Part shown: positions 14,980 to 22,584 of the stretch, piece after piece
Layout: every line of letters starts with the position of its first letter
Numbering within the stretch: position 1 is the stretch's first letter
The notes under the pieces: generated by a model
Told to the model about the DNA's origin: nothing
Seen by the model: the letters and a program-made list of their open reading frames with translations, nothing else
Databases searched by the model: none
Origin: Pseudomonadota bacterium
GTDB taxonomy: Bacteria; Pseudomonadota; Gammaproteobacteria; Burkholderiales; Burkholderiaceae_C
NCBI GenBank assembly: GCA_021783695.1
Contig: JAJXTO010000015.1
Coordinates: 1-64,000, forward strand
Reading direction: 5' to 3'
DNA: 64,000 nucleotides
Position numbers and translations under genes: made by a program

Positions 14980-16311
14980 CTAAATCGCAAGCCACATGTA
15001 GAGGTACAGGCTGTTGTTGCCACTGGCCCCTTGGCTTGTTCCGTTGAGCTTGTTGTAGGTCGTGTACTGCAGGCCGAGCCTCAGATTCTTTTCCGGATTG
15101 GCCCAGTTCCGACCGAAGGGGTTCCAGTCGAGTTCCCACACCACACCGTTGGTCTGCGCGTTCGAGCCAAGTGCCATAGTGCCCGTTTGGTTGAAGTACT
15201 GAACCGTCGCGCCGTAGGTGTTGTGGTACCAGTAGGAGGTGTTCAAATTCAACATCTTCGCCGTGTCGCTCGGGAACAAGCCTGCGGACTGGTCGTAGTT
15301 GGCCTTCTCCTGCATATACAGGCCGTTCACCGTGACCGTGTCGATGTCGCCATTGATGAACTGGTAGGTGCCGTCGATGCCGACGTCCCTGATGCTGTCG
15401 GTCCCCGATCCGCCGGTGATGGTCGGCTGCTTGATGTTCATGCCGAGCACGCCGCCTTCATAGGTGCTGTTGCCGATGGTCGTCGAGTAGTTGGCGCGGA
15501 GGTAAGGGGCGTACCCGCTGATCGGCCACGAGCCGGTGTGCATCAGGTTGCCCCAACGGGATGCAAGACTGTGATAAGCCCCGCCCTCGATGTACCAGTG
15601 GTTGTCGATCAGCGTGTAGGCCGTGGTTCCGAGGACCGTCCCGCCGAGGCCAGCCATCGCCGGCGCGAACGGAATCCCGCCGCTGATCGGGCTGCCCATG
15701 AAACCGTACTGCCAGGCGGGAACGGTGTTCCACACATCTGACACGGTCGGGTTGTTGTTCAACGACACGCCGAAGATGCCCTTGGTGCTGCCGAAGCTGA
15801 ACGTGTTGGCATAGCGGATGTCGGTGTTGTCCCAAGCCAGATTCGACGGCTCGGCGGTCTGCGAGTAGGTCGCCTGCCCCATCATGCCGATGTGGTCGGT
15901 CAGTCGTCCGGCGAGGAAGATTGATGCCTGCTGCAGTGCGATGAAATTGTCGTTGGCGTGCATGCCGTTGTAAAACGGCGTCTGGTCCTGGGTGGTGTGG
16001 GTGTACGACGACACCAGCATCGCCGACAGTGGAATGTGCTTCTTGCCATCGCTCAGGGTGTAGCCGTCGAGCTTGAAGGCGCGGCCGAAGGGCGTGAGCT
16101 GCGGGCCGAAACCGCCGACGTGACAGGCGATGCAGGCCTGCCCGGTCTGGCGGGCAAACGCGGGCACCGCCTGCGCCGGCGCGGCCCACCACAGACAGGC
16201 GGTCAGGCTGGCAAAGAATGTGAAGCCATGCCGCATGTTTGCGGCGAGGCGGCGCAAGCGCGCGATGGCGCGGGACCGTCGGGAGAGGAGTGAATGCTTT
16301 GGAATGGACAT
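14980..16311 (-). CDS. Exported mono-heme c-type cytochrome protein, possibly with an outer-membrane barrel
   Basis: 443 residues. A long basic N-terminus and signal peptide end at about APAQA (residue 48), followed by one heme-c motif, C60-I-A-C63-H64, and the conserved-looking stretch GGFGPQLTPFGRAFKLDGYTL. The rest (about 90-443) is rich in Tyr, Asn, Trp and Gly with alternating polar and hydrophobic residues (for example NNSLYLYMWLAI at the very end), suggesting an outer-membrane beta-barrel. I do not know a named family. The start at 16311 has a strong GGAGG site. An FNR-like box lies about 109 bases upstream. It may carry electrons at or across the outer membrane, which is inference. 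Confidence 0.72.
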   Translation of the reverse strand: MSIPKHSLLSRRSRAIARLRRLAANMRHGFTFFASLTACLWWAAPAQAVPAFARQTGQACIACHVGGFGPQLTPFGRAFKLDGYTLSDGKKHIPLSAMLVSSYTHTTQDQTPFYNGMHANDNFIALQQASIFLAGRLTDHIGMMGQATYSQTAEPSNLAWDNTDIRYANTFSFGSTKGIFGVSLNNNPTVSDVWNTVPAWQYGFMGSPISGGIPFAPAMAGLGGTVLGTTAYTLIDNHWYIEGGAYHSLASRWGNLMHTGSWPISGYAPYLRANYSTTIGNSTYEGGVLGMNIKQPTITGGSGTDSIRDVGIDGTYQFINGDIDTVTVNGLYMQEKANYDQSAGLFPSDTAKMLNLNTSYWYHNTYGATVQYFNQTGTMALGSNAQTNGVVWELDWNPFGRNWANPEKNLRLGLQYTTYNKLNGTSQGASGNNSLYLYMWLAI

Positions 16312-16413
16312 GATGACCTCCGTGTTTTGCCATCCAGCGCTGCGACAAATTGGCGCATGTCACTGAAAGGGTTTTGTCATGTCTGGATTCTGAGCGCCGC
16401 TTCCTGGTCAAAG

Positions 16414-16427
16414 TTGATTCACGTCAA
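16414..16427. promoter_or_regulatory. FNR/ANR-type binding site
   Basis: TTGATTCACGTCAA matches the FNR consensus TTGAT-N4-ATCAA at nine of ten defined positions. It is centred about 109 bases upstream of the cytochrome start codon (16311, minus strand) and about 50 bases past the stop codon of the acyl-CoA-binding protein, so it most likely controls the cytochrome gene in response to oxygen or nitric oxide. Confidence 0.6.
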
Positions 16428-16474
16428 ACTCATCTAAGAACATGAATGCAATAGAACGTAACTTTTTGTATGGC

Positions 16475-16750
16475 CTACTCTGGCAGGGCGTTGATCCGGT
16501 CGATGTAGGTCTGCATGGCGACTGCGCGGGGAACACCTTGATACGTCGCCCAGGCATCCCATTTGGCGCGGGCGACAAAGTCGGTCATGCCGGGGCGTTC
16601 GCCCGTGACATCGCCTGCGCTGCCTTGTTTGTACAGGCCGTAGAGCTGCAGCAGAGTGAGGTTGTCCGGGCGGGTGGTGAGGGTTTTGGAGTGGGCGATG
16701 GCCGCGTCGAACGCAGCCTGCAGCGCGGCGGGAATGGTGGACTCGGTCAT
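16475..16750 (-). CDS. Acyl-CoA-binding protein
   Basis: 91 residues, full length for the ACBP family, which binds medium- and long-chain acyl-CoA in the cytosol. Visible signatures are LQAAFDAAIAHSKTLTTRPDNLTLLQLYGLYKQGSAGD and KWDAWATYQGVP, including the family Tyr/Lys and Trp residues. The ATG at 16750 gives a normal ACBP start; the open frame reaches 16801 with no added similarity. It lies alone, divergent from the ABC exporter gene, with a MITE-like element in the shared upstream region. Confidence 0.9.
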   Translation of the reverse strand: MTESTIPAALQAAFDAAIAHSKTLTTRPDNLTLLQLYGLYKQGSAGDVTGERPGMTDFVARAKWDAWATYQGVPRAVAMQTYIDRINALPE

Positions 16751-17080
16751 GATAAAAAGCACGGTCGTTCGAAAGTGAGCATCATACGGGTGGGTGTGCA
16801 TTCAACCCAGATTGTCCAATAGGGCGCGGGATGTTGGCGCGGGGTTCGGGGATGGATTTGGCCCCGGGCGCGAAGCGCGGGGGTAAAGACGCCCCGAAAC
16901 CCCCGCCATGGCCCGCGCAGGCGCGCCGCGCCGCCTATTGGACAATCTGGGATTAAGCCAATTCTCAGGTCAAGCTCCTAATCTGCGGTATCAGCGCGGC
17001 ATGTCCATCCCGTGACAACGGCTGGGCCTCCGCAGGCACAATGCCGCAGTTTTTTCGCGTTTTCAGGAGACTTTCGACCC
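16751..17080. other. Divergent intergenic region holding a palindromic element
   Basis: About 330 bases between the acyl-CoA-binding protein and the ABC exporter. It is dominated by the 146-bp inverted-repeat element at 16806-16951. The remaining bases carry both promoters, neither of which I can place with confidence. Confidence 0.5.
16806..16951. mobile_element. MITE-like element with 17-bp terminal inverted repeats
   Basis: Perfect inverted repeats CCCAGATTGTCCAATAG (16806-16822) and its complement (16935-16951) bound a 146-bp, very GC-rich interior with no open gene. The match continues imperfectly inward (GGCGCGG). This is the form of a miniature inverted-repeat transposable element moved by a transposase in trans. 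No clear target-site duplication is visible (flanks TTCAA and ATTAA). No other copy was seen in the window. Confidence 0.6.
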
Positions 17081-18940
17081 ATGCAGCCTCAAGCCTCTCC
17101 CCAGTCGTATCGCTTCGCCTTCCGGCACTTCTACGCGCTGGCCAAGCCCTATCTGGTGTCGGATCAGAAAAAGACCGGCTGGGGTCTGCTGCTGCTGGTC
17201 CTGGCGATGAACCTGGCGCTGGTGTGGGTGAACGTCAAGCTCACGCAGTGGAACGGCGATTTTTTCAACGCCCTTCAGGCGAAGAATTTTGGCGCGTTCA
17301 AGCAGTTGCTGCTGTATTTCACTGGCTACGCCTTTCTCTACATCGCGCTGGCGGTGTATTCGCAGTATTTTTTGCAGATGCTGCAGATCAACTGGCGACG
17401 CTGGATGACCGAGGTGTTCCTCAAGGACTGGCTGGCTGGTGGCACGCATTACCGCATGTCGCTGCGGCAGGGCAACGCCGACAACCCGGATCAGCGGATC
17501 GCCGATGACATTGGCGGGTTCATCAACGGCAGCCTCAATCTGTTCTTCGGCTTCGTGTCCTCGCTGGTCACGCTGTTTTCCTTCCTCATCATGTTGTGGG
17601 TGCTGTCGGGTGCCATCACCCTGTTCGGCGTCACCATTCCCGGGTATATGGTGTGGGTGGCCATTTTGTACGCCGGGGCGGGCAGCGTGTTTGCGCACTG
17701 GGTGGGCAAGCCGCTGATCAAGCTCAACTTCAACCAGCAGCGCTACGAGGCCGATTTCCGCTTCGGCCTGGCGCGCACCCGCGAGCATGACGAGGGCATC
17801 GCGCTGTACAACGGGGAGCAACGCGAGCTCGACGGCCACCGCGACCGCTTCGCCAATGTGTGGAGCAACTGGTGGGGCATCATGAAGCGGCAGAAGCTGT
17901 TCACCTGGTACAGCGCGTTCTACGGCCAGCTCGCCATCATCTTCCCCATTCTGGTGGCGGCGCCGCGCTATTTCGCCGGGCAGATTCAACTGGGCGGGCT
18001 GACGCAGACCGCGCAGGCCTTCGGCCAGGTGCAGGGCGCGCTGTCGTGGTTCATCGGCGCGTACACCAGCATTGCCGACTGGCGCGCCACGGTCGAGCGT
18101 CTGCAGACCTTCGTCGAGGCGATGCAGAACGCGCAGCGCGGCCCGCACCAGCCCACGCCGACATCTCCCGCCGGGCTGGCGGGCGGAGGGACGGCCACTC
18201 CCGCAGGCGTGGTGCCGCTGCGCAGTGCGCGCGAGTCGGTCGCTCTGGGCGATCTGCTGCTGCTGGCACCGGATGGACGGCCTCTGCTGCAATGCGCCGG
18301 AGAGCACATCAGCCGCGGCCAGCACACCCTGTTCACCGGGCCGTCGGGCAGTGGAAAGAGCACCCTGGTGCGCTGGCTGGCCGGCATCTGGCCCTATGCG
18401 CTGAATGCCGATCACGCGCATGCGCCGTCGGGCCGCACCCTGTTCCTGCCGCAAAAACCCTATCTGCCGCTGGGCACGCTCAAGCAGGCGCTGACCTATC
18501 CGCTCAGTCCGGACCAGTTCACTTCTGCGCAGATCAGCGAGGCGCTGCAGCTTGCGCGGGTGCCGTATCTGGAGGCCGGGCTCGACCAGACCGACACCTG
18601 GATGCAGCGCCTCTCGCCTGGCGAGCAGCAGCGGCTGGCCGTGGCCCGGGCGCTGCTCATCGCGCCCGACTGGCTGGTCATGGACGAGGCCACCAGCGCC
18701 CTCGATGCACCCACCGAACGCGCGATGTACGCCCTGCTGCTGCAGCGACTGCCCGGCGTCACTCTGGTGAGCGTGGCGCACCGCGCCGGCGTGGTCGCTT
18801 TCCATCAGCAGATCTTCGCTGTCGAGACCGACACCACCGGACAAGGCCCGGCGCGCATCATCAAGCGCGACGCTGAATCGGTGCGACAGGCCGCGCTGGG
18901 GCCGGACGCGCTGCCGGGCGCACCGGCGTTCGCCTCCTGA
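17081..18940 (+). CDS. SbmA/BacA-type ABC transporter with fused ATPase
   Basis: 619 residues. The N-terminal part (about 1-340) has some six membrane segments and is of the SbmA/BacA/YddA type (KLTQWNGDFFNALQAKNFGAFKQLLLYF; WRRWMTEVFLKDWLAGGTHYRM; RIADDI). The C-terminal ATPase (about 400-590) has Walker A GPSGSGKSTL, signature LSPGEQQRLAVARAL and Walker B WLVMDEATSALD. Family members move peptides, cobalamin or very-long-chain fatty acids; the substrate here is unknown. ATG at 17081 follows a CAGGAGA ribosome-binding site. A short Pro/Gly linker (about 380) replaces part of the usual junction. Confidence 0.87.
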   Translation: MQPQASPQSYRFAFRHFYALAKPYLVSDQKKTGWGLLLLVLAMNLALVWVNVKLTQWNGDFFNALQAKNFGAFKQLLLYFTGYAFLYIALAVYSQYFLQMLQINWRRWMTEVFLKDWLAGGTHYRMSLRQGNADNPDQRIADDIGGFINGSLNLFFGFVSSLVTLFSFLIMLWVLSGAITLFGVTIPGYMVWVAILYAGAGSVFAHWVGKPLIKLNFNQQRYEADFRFGLARTREHDEGIALYNGEQRELDGHRDRFANVWSNWWGIMKRQKLFTWYSAFYGQLAIIFPILVAAPRYFAGQIQLGGLTQTAQAFGQVQGALSWFIGAYTSIADWRATVERLQTFVEAMQNAQRGPHQPTPTSPAGLAGGGTATPAGVVPLRSARESVALGDLLLLAPDGRPLLQCAGEHISRGQHTLFTGPSGSGKSTLVRWLAGIWPYALNADHAHAPSGRTLFLPQKPYLPLGTLKQALTYPLSPDQFTSAQISEALQLARVPYLEAGLDQTDTWMQRLSPGEQQRLAVARALLIAPDWLVMDEATSALDAPTERAMYALLLQRLPGVTLVSVAHRAGVVAFHQQIFAVETDTTGQGPARIIKRDAESVRQAALGPDALPGAPAFAS

Positions 18941-18951
18941 ACCCGCACGCC

Positions 18952-18975
18952 GATCCGGCCTGGCTCGACCGGATC
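18952..18975 (+). terminator. Terminator-like hairpin after the ABC exporter
   Basis: GATCCGG (18952-18958) and CCGGATC (18969-18975) can pair around ten bases, 12 bases past the stop codon. There is no T-run, so it may only protect the mRNA end. Confidence 0.35.
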
Positions 18976-19079
18976 GACTCCCGGCAGAGCCCACCAAAAA
19001 CACGGTCGCCTGTCGCGGATTTCTGCTTTGCCGCGTTATGCACGGTATGGCTCACTCTCAATCCACAAAGGCACACACC

Positions 19080-19451
19080 ATGCGCGCACGTTCCGCCCGT
19101 TTTCTGCCTCCCCGCCGCGCGGCGCTGGTCATTCTGCCCGCACTGGCGACGCTCGCACTGGGCGGCTGTGTGGTCGCTCCCGTCCCGCCCCAATACGGCT
19201 ATGGCTATGCCCCGTCCGGCTACGAAGTCGCCACCGTGCCGCCTCCGGCGCCGCGCTACGAGGTGGTGGGGGTGGCACCCTATCCTGGCGCCATCTGGAT
19301 CAACGGCTTCTGGGGCTGGAACAGCGGCCGCTACGTCTGGAACCGCGGCGACTGGCATGCGCCGCGCCCCGGCTACCAATGGGTGCCGCACCGCTGGGTG
19401 CAACAAGGCGGTGCCTGGCACGGTCATGGCGGGCGTTGGGAACGGCGCTGA
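19080..19451 (+). CDS. Small lipoprotein with YXWGXW-like aromatic repeats
   Basis: 123 residues. The signal peptide ends at a lipobox LGGC (cysteine about residue 29), so it should be anchored in a membrane. The mature part is Tyr/Pro-rich and then carries WINGFWGWNSGRYVWNRGDW and GYQWVPHRW, the aromatic motifs of the YXWGXW repeat lipoproteins. The role is unknown. ATG at 19080 was chosen over 19038 because it gives a normal lipoprotein signal. Confidence 0.75.
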   Translation: MRARSARFLPPRRAALVILPALATLALGGCVVAPVPPQYGYGYAPSGYEVATVPPPAPRYEVVGVAPYPGAIWINGFWGWNSGRYVWNRGDWHAPRPGYQWVPHRWVQQGGAWHGHGGRWERR

Positions 19452-19583
19452 GTGCTGCGTCGGGCAACGTCGAACTGACTTGGTGCGCGAGGGAAAGAGG
19501 TGTTTTTGTCGCATCCCCCGGCGCGTTGGGGACGGATGGATGGCTTGAAACTTGCTCGATGGGGCATGAGTGATCGCCCGCAA

Positions 19584-19618
19584 GCTGCACGCTGCACGCT
19601 GCACGCTGCACGCTGCAC
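19584..19618. repeat. Heptamer tandem repeat, five copies of GCTGCAC
   Basis: Five perfect tandem copies of GCTGCAC lie about 40 bases upstream of the decayed permease gene. A seven-base unit is prone to slippage and would change promoter spacing if it lies in a promoter. No function can be read from it. Confidence 0.9.
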
Positions 19619-19659
19619 CCCGGAGTGATCTCCACGTTCACCACCCAGAGAGGTTCTCC

Positions 19660-20225
19660 ATGTCCAGTGCTTCGGCCGGAGTCCGTGTTGGCTCCCCATC
19701 TGATTTTCAGCTTCCCCGCGTCATCGGCACCGTCCAGCTTTGGGCCATTGCCGTGGGGCTGGTGATTTCCGGCAAATACTTTGGCGGGAGCTACGGCTGG
19801 GCCTCGGCGGTCGGCGCCTTTGCCATGTTCGTGACCCTGAACATGCTGGGGGTGCGCATTGCCGCGACCTTCGAACTGTCCATCACCCTGCTGGCGATTT
19901 CGAGTGGCTGGTCTTCATGGGCGTGGTGTCGCCGGGCTTCTCGGTGGCGAACTTCGACAAGAGCGGCTGGGCGGGGCAAGACAGCTTTTCTCTGGCCTCC
20001 ATCCCGGGCAGCATTGCGGCCATTTTCAGGGACCAGGAGCTGCAATTCGGCGGCCAGAGCCTGAACGCAAATATCGTCATTATGTCGGTGTTCGGCGCGC
20101 TGCTGATATACATCATCAGCATGGCCAGCCTGCTGCGTCTGCGCGTCACGGAACGGAGCTTGACGCGCAGTGACAAGGCGCCGTTCTATCCCGTGTTTCC
20201 GATCATGCGTTGCTTGGAGCCTTGA
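19660..20225 (+). pseudogene. eat: Decayed ethanolamine permease
   Basis: The reading starts at ATG 19660 (MSSASAGVRVGSPSDFQLPR) and shows IAVGLVISGKYFGGSYGWAS, the N-terminus of APC-family ethanolamine permeases. It then jumps to a later part of the protein (LNMLGVRIAATFEL), which implies an internal deletion. At about 19910 the frame shifts: LVFMGVVSPGFSVANFDKSG continues in another frame. A further deletion joins it to the C-terminal part (NANIVIMSVFGALLIYIISM; APFYPVFP). Only about 190 of the usual 450-480 residues remain, so it cannot make a working transporter. It runs directly into the eutB remnant. Confidence 0.8.
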
Positions 20226-20577
20226 TTTCCCTGGGGCGATGGTCTGGTTCAACCTCTTGCTCGGCCTGCCCATGGGCTGCGACATCTGCTACACCAACCA
20301 CGCCGAGGCCGATCAGGACGATATGGACACCCTGCTCACCCTCCTCGGCGTGGCCGGGGTGCACTTCATCATGGGCGTGCCCGGCGCCGACGACATCATG
20401 CTGAACTACCAGAGCACCTCGTTTCATGACGCGCTGTATGTGCGACAGGCGCTGGGCAAGCGCCGCGCCCCCGAGTTCGAGGACTGGCTGATGGCCATGG
20501 GCATCGCCGACGCGCAGGGACGCATCGCCGCGCCGCGCGCCGGGCTGCCGCTGCTCGATTTCGCAGCCCAATGGTGA
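20226..20577 (+). pseudogene. eutB: C-terminal remnant of ethanolamine ammonia-lyase large subunit
   Basis: Only about the last 110 residues remain: LLGLPMGCDICYTNHAEADQ, then GVHFIMGVPGADDIMLNYQS and FHDALYVRQALGKRRAPEFE. This is the end of EutB, the subunit that holds the adenosylcobalamin-dependent active site. The N-terminal three-quarters of the usual approximately 460 residues are missing, replaced by the permease remnant. The gene end overlaps the eutC start as in intact eutBC operons. Confidence 0.88.
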
Positions 20578-21437
20578 ATGTCGTGGACGCCCACCCCAGC
20601 CCCGCGCCGCTGCGGGCGGACGCATGCGAGGCCGACACCGGAGCCACTTTCGGCGCGCAACAGGCCGACCCCTGGGAGACGCTGCGTCGCTTCACCCGAG
20701 CCCGCACCGCCCTGGGCCGCAGCGGCGCCAGCCTGCCCACCCGCGCGCTGCTCGACTTCGGCCTGGCCCATGCCCAGGCGCGCGACGCCGTGCACACACC
20801 GCTGAATGTGGAGGCCTTGCAGACTGCGCTGGCCGCAGCCGGTTTCGGCTCGCCTTTGCTGGTGCACAGCGCGGCCAGCGACCGTGCCACCTACCTGCGC
20901 CGCCCCGACCTCGGCCGCCAGCTCGCCCCCGCCAGCCGTGCCGCGCTCGCCGATCGGCACGCCGACGCCTGCGACGTGCTTTTTGTCATTGCCGACGGCC
21001 TCTCCGCCCGCGCCGCGCAAACCCACGCCGTGCCGCTGCTGGAGCAAACGCGGCTGCGACTGCCGCCGCGCTGGCGCATCGGCCCGGTGCTCATCGCCAC
21101 TCAAGCCCGCGTGGCGCTGGGCGATGAAATCGGCGCTCTGCTGCGCGCGCGGCAGGTGGTGGTGTGCATCGGCGAGCGTCCCGGTCTGAGCTCGCCCGAC
21201 AGCCTCGGCCTCTACCTCACCTACGCCCCGCGCGTTGGCCTCACCGACGCTGACCGGAACTGCATCTCCAATGTGCGTCCCGAGGGTCTGCCCTGCGCGC
21301 AGGCGGCGCACAAACTGGCGTATCTGCTGGCTGGAGCCAGGCGGCTGGGGAGGTCGGGGGTGGAGTTGAAGGATGACAGCGAGGCTGCTCTGGAGGGCGC
21401 GCCCGGGCAGCAGCTACTGCCCCCCGGCGCCAGTTGA
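20571..21437 (+). CDS. eutC: Ethanolamine ammonia-lyase small subunit
   Basis: 288 residues, full length and in frame. The family signature is present near the C-terminus (GLTDADRNCISNVRPEGLP, CAQAAHKLAYLL), as is DFGLAHAQARDAVHTPL in the first third. EutC forms the alpha6-beta6 lyase with EutB and helps hold adenosylcobalamin; it is not active alone. With eutB truncated next door it is an orphan unless a second eutB exists elsewhere. The tail after LLAGARRLGRSG is somewhat long and low in similarity. The ATG overlaps the eutB stop (ATGGTGA). Confidence 0.88.
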   Translation: MVNVVDAHPSPAPLRADACEADTGATFGAQQADPWETLRRFTRARTALGRSGASLPTRALLDFGLAHAQARDAVHTPLNVEALQTALAAAGFGSPLLVHSAASDRATYLRRPDLGRQLAPASRAALADRHADACDVLFVIADGLSARAAQTHAVPLLEQTRLRLPPRWRIGPVLIATQARVALGDEIGALLRARQVVVCIGERPGLSSPDSLGLYLTYAPRVGLTDADRNCISNVRPEGLPCAQAAHKLAYLLAGARRLGRSGVELKDDSEAALEGAPGQQLLPPGAS

Positions 21438-21494
21438 GCTGGGGCCGGCGTTTCAGGCCTTCTGTCCCCCTCAGGGCCTGGCCAGCCGGGAGGC

Positions 21495-22457
21495 TCAATA
21501 CGCGCCCGGAGGCGCCTCGTACCCGCGCCAGCGGGCGCGGGCAGCGGCAATGGCGCGACCCACCGGAGCCTTGATTGCGTCCCGCCAGGGCGAGATGCCG
21601 GGCAGGACCGGGGCCAGGCCCAGATTGCGCAGCACGCGATTGCACTGATGCACCCGGGCGTGATGGCGTGTGACCGCCGTGTAGAACACAACGCCTATGG
21701 AGATCGACACGCCCTCGCCGGGACGGACCCAGTCGGTGGTGGTGCGTGTCATGTGCGGCGAGGTGGCGGGGAAGTACACGCCGTCTCCCGCGGCAACGTC
21801 AAAGTCCACGCCACGATGGCGCAGCGTCTCATCGAGCCGCACCTTGTCGAGAGAGCCGTGGATGATGAAGTTCTCCACCTCGCGGGCCGCCACCAGGTCG
21901 CGGTCGCGGTGGTCGAACACGGTCATGGTCTTGCGGCCCCGAATCTGCAGCCAGAGATTGTTTTCGCGGTCGATGTGAAACGGCGTTACCGATGGGGGGG
22001 CCGAAATGAAAATGAACCCTGCAACGCGGAACAGTCCGGGTTGTTCGCGGCGGATCAAGTGCTGCGCGCTGGCGATGACCTCGTCGAGGAACGCGGCGTA
22101 CTGCGGATCGGTCTGCACGTCGTAGAGCGCCACCCAGGAGCCGGGCTCTTCGATCCGCGCAAACACTGCATCAATATCCTGTCCCGCAGGCGCTGTCGCG
22201 CTATGCCTGAACGCTGAAGTCTGTGTTGTGTCGGGCTGGATGAAACGGCACTGCTTGGCGGGCATCAAGTCGCGCGCCAGTTGGGCCAGGCGGGGCAACT
22301 GCATCAGCGGATGGCGATCGAAGTCGTGCCGCAGCGCGCCCATGCGCAGACTGGAGAAATGCGGGGTATCCACTGCCTGGATCTGGTGGACCGGCGCTGC
22401 CGACACGGCGGTAAAGCGCTGCACTGGTGCCGTGGTCGCACCCGAGTCCATAGTCAT
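21495..22457 (-). CDS. Cupin-like / JmjC-type protein
   Basis: 320 residues. The central part resembles the cupin_8/JmjC fold of Fe(II)/2-oxoglutarate oxygenases: VTPFHIDRENNLWLQIRGRKTMTVFDHRDRD gives an HxD metal motif (about residue 160), and DGVYFPATSPHMTRT a distal histidine (about 250). No signal peptide. Members of this group hydroxylate proteins or small molecules, and some have lost activity. The substrate is unknown. The gene is alone, convergent with eutC and upstream of radA on the same strand direction but 127 bases apart. Confidence 0.7.
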   Translation of the reverse strand: MTMDSGATTAPVQRFTAVSAAPVHQIQAVDTPHFSSLRMGALRHDFDRHPLMQLPRLAQLARDLMPAKQCRFIQPDTTQTSAFRHSATAPAGQDIDAVFARIEEPGSWVALYDVQTDPQYAAFLDEVIASAQHLIRREQPGLFRVAGFIFISAPPSVTPFHIDRENNLWLQIRGRKTMTVFDHRDRDLVAAREVENFIIHGSLDKVRLDETLRHRGVDFDVAAGDGVYFPATSPHMTRTTTDWVRPGEGVSISIGVVFYTAVTRHHARVHQCNRVLRNLGLAPVLPGISPWRDAIKAPVGRAIAAARARWRGYEAPPGAY

Positions 22458-22547
22458 GCCTTGCTTTCAGGGGGGGCCGTAGCCTATGGCGCGGCCTGGA
22501 GATGTTGGATAGCGAAGATTACTTTTACACTTTTCCTGGGGCATCCG

Positions 22548-22584
22548 GCAAAACCCGGAGCAGCGCAGCCGCAGAGGCCGCTCC
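22548..22584 (-). terminator. Possible terminator of radA
   Basis: Read on the minus strand, GGAGC (22584-22580) and GCTCC (22561-22557) can close a GC-rich hairpin just after the radA stop, followed by GGGTTTTG. The T-run is short, so this is tentative. Confidence 0.35.

Noticed and set aside
17063-19003. A 646-codon open frame on the minus strand
   Set aside because: Opposite the ABC exporter, without recognisable domains.
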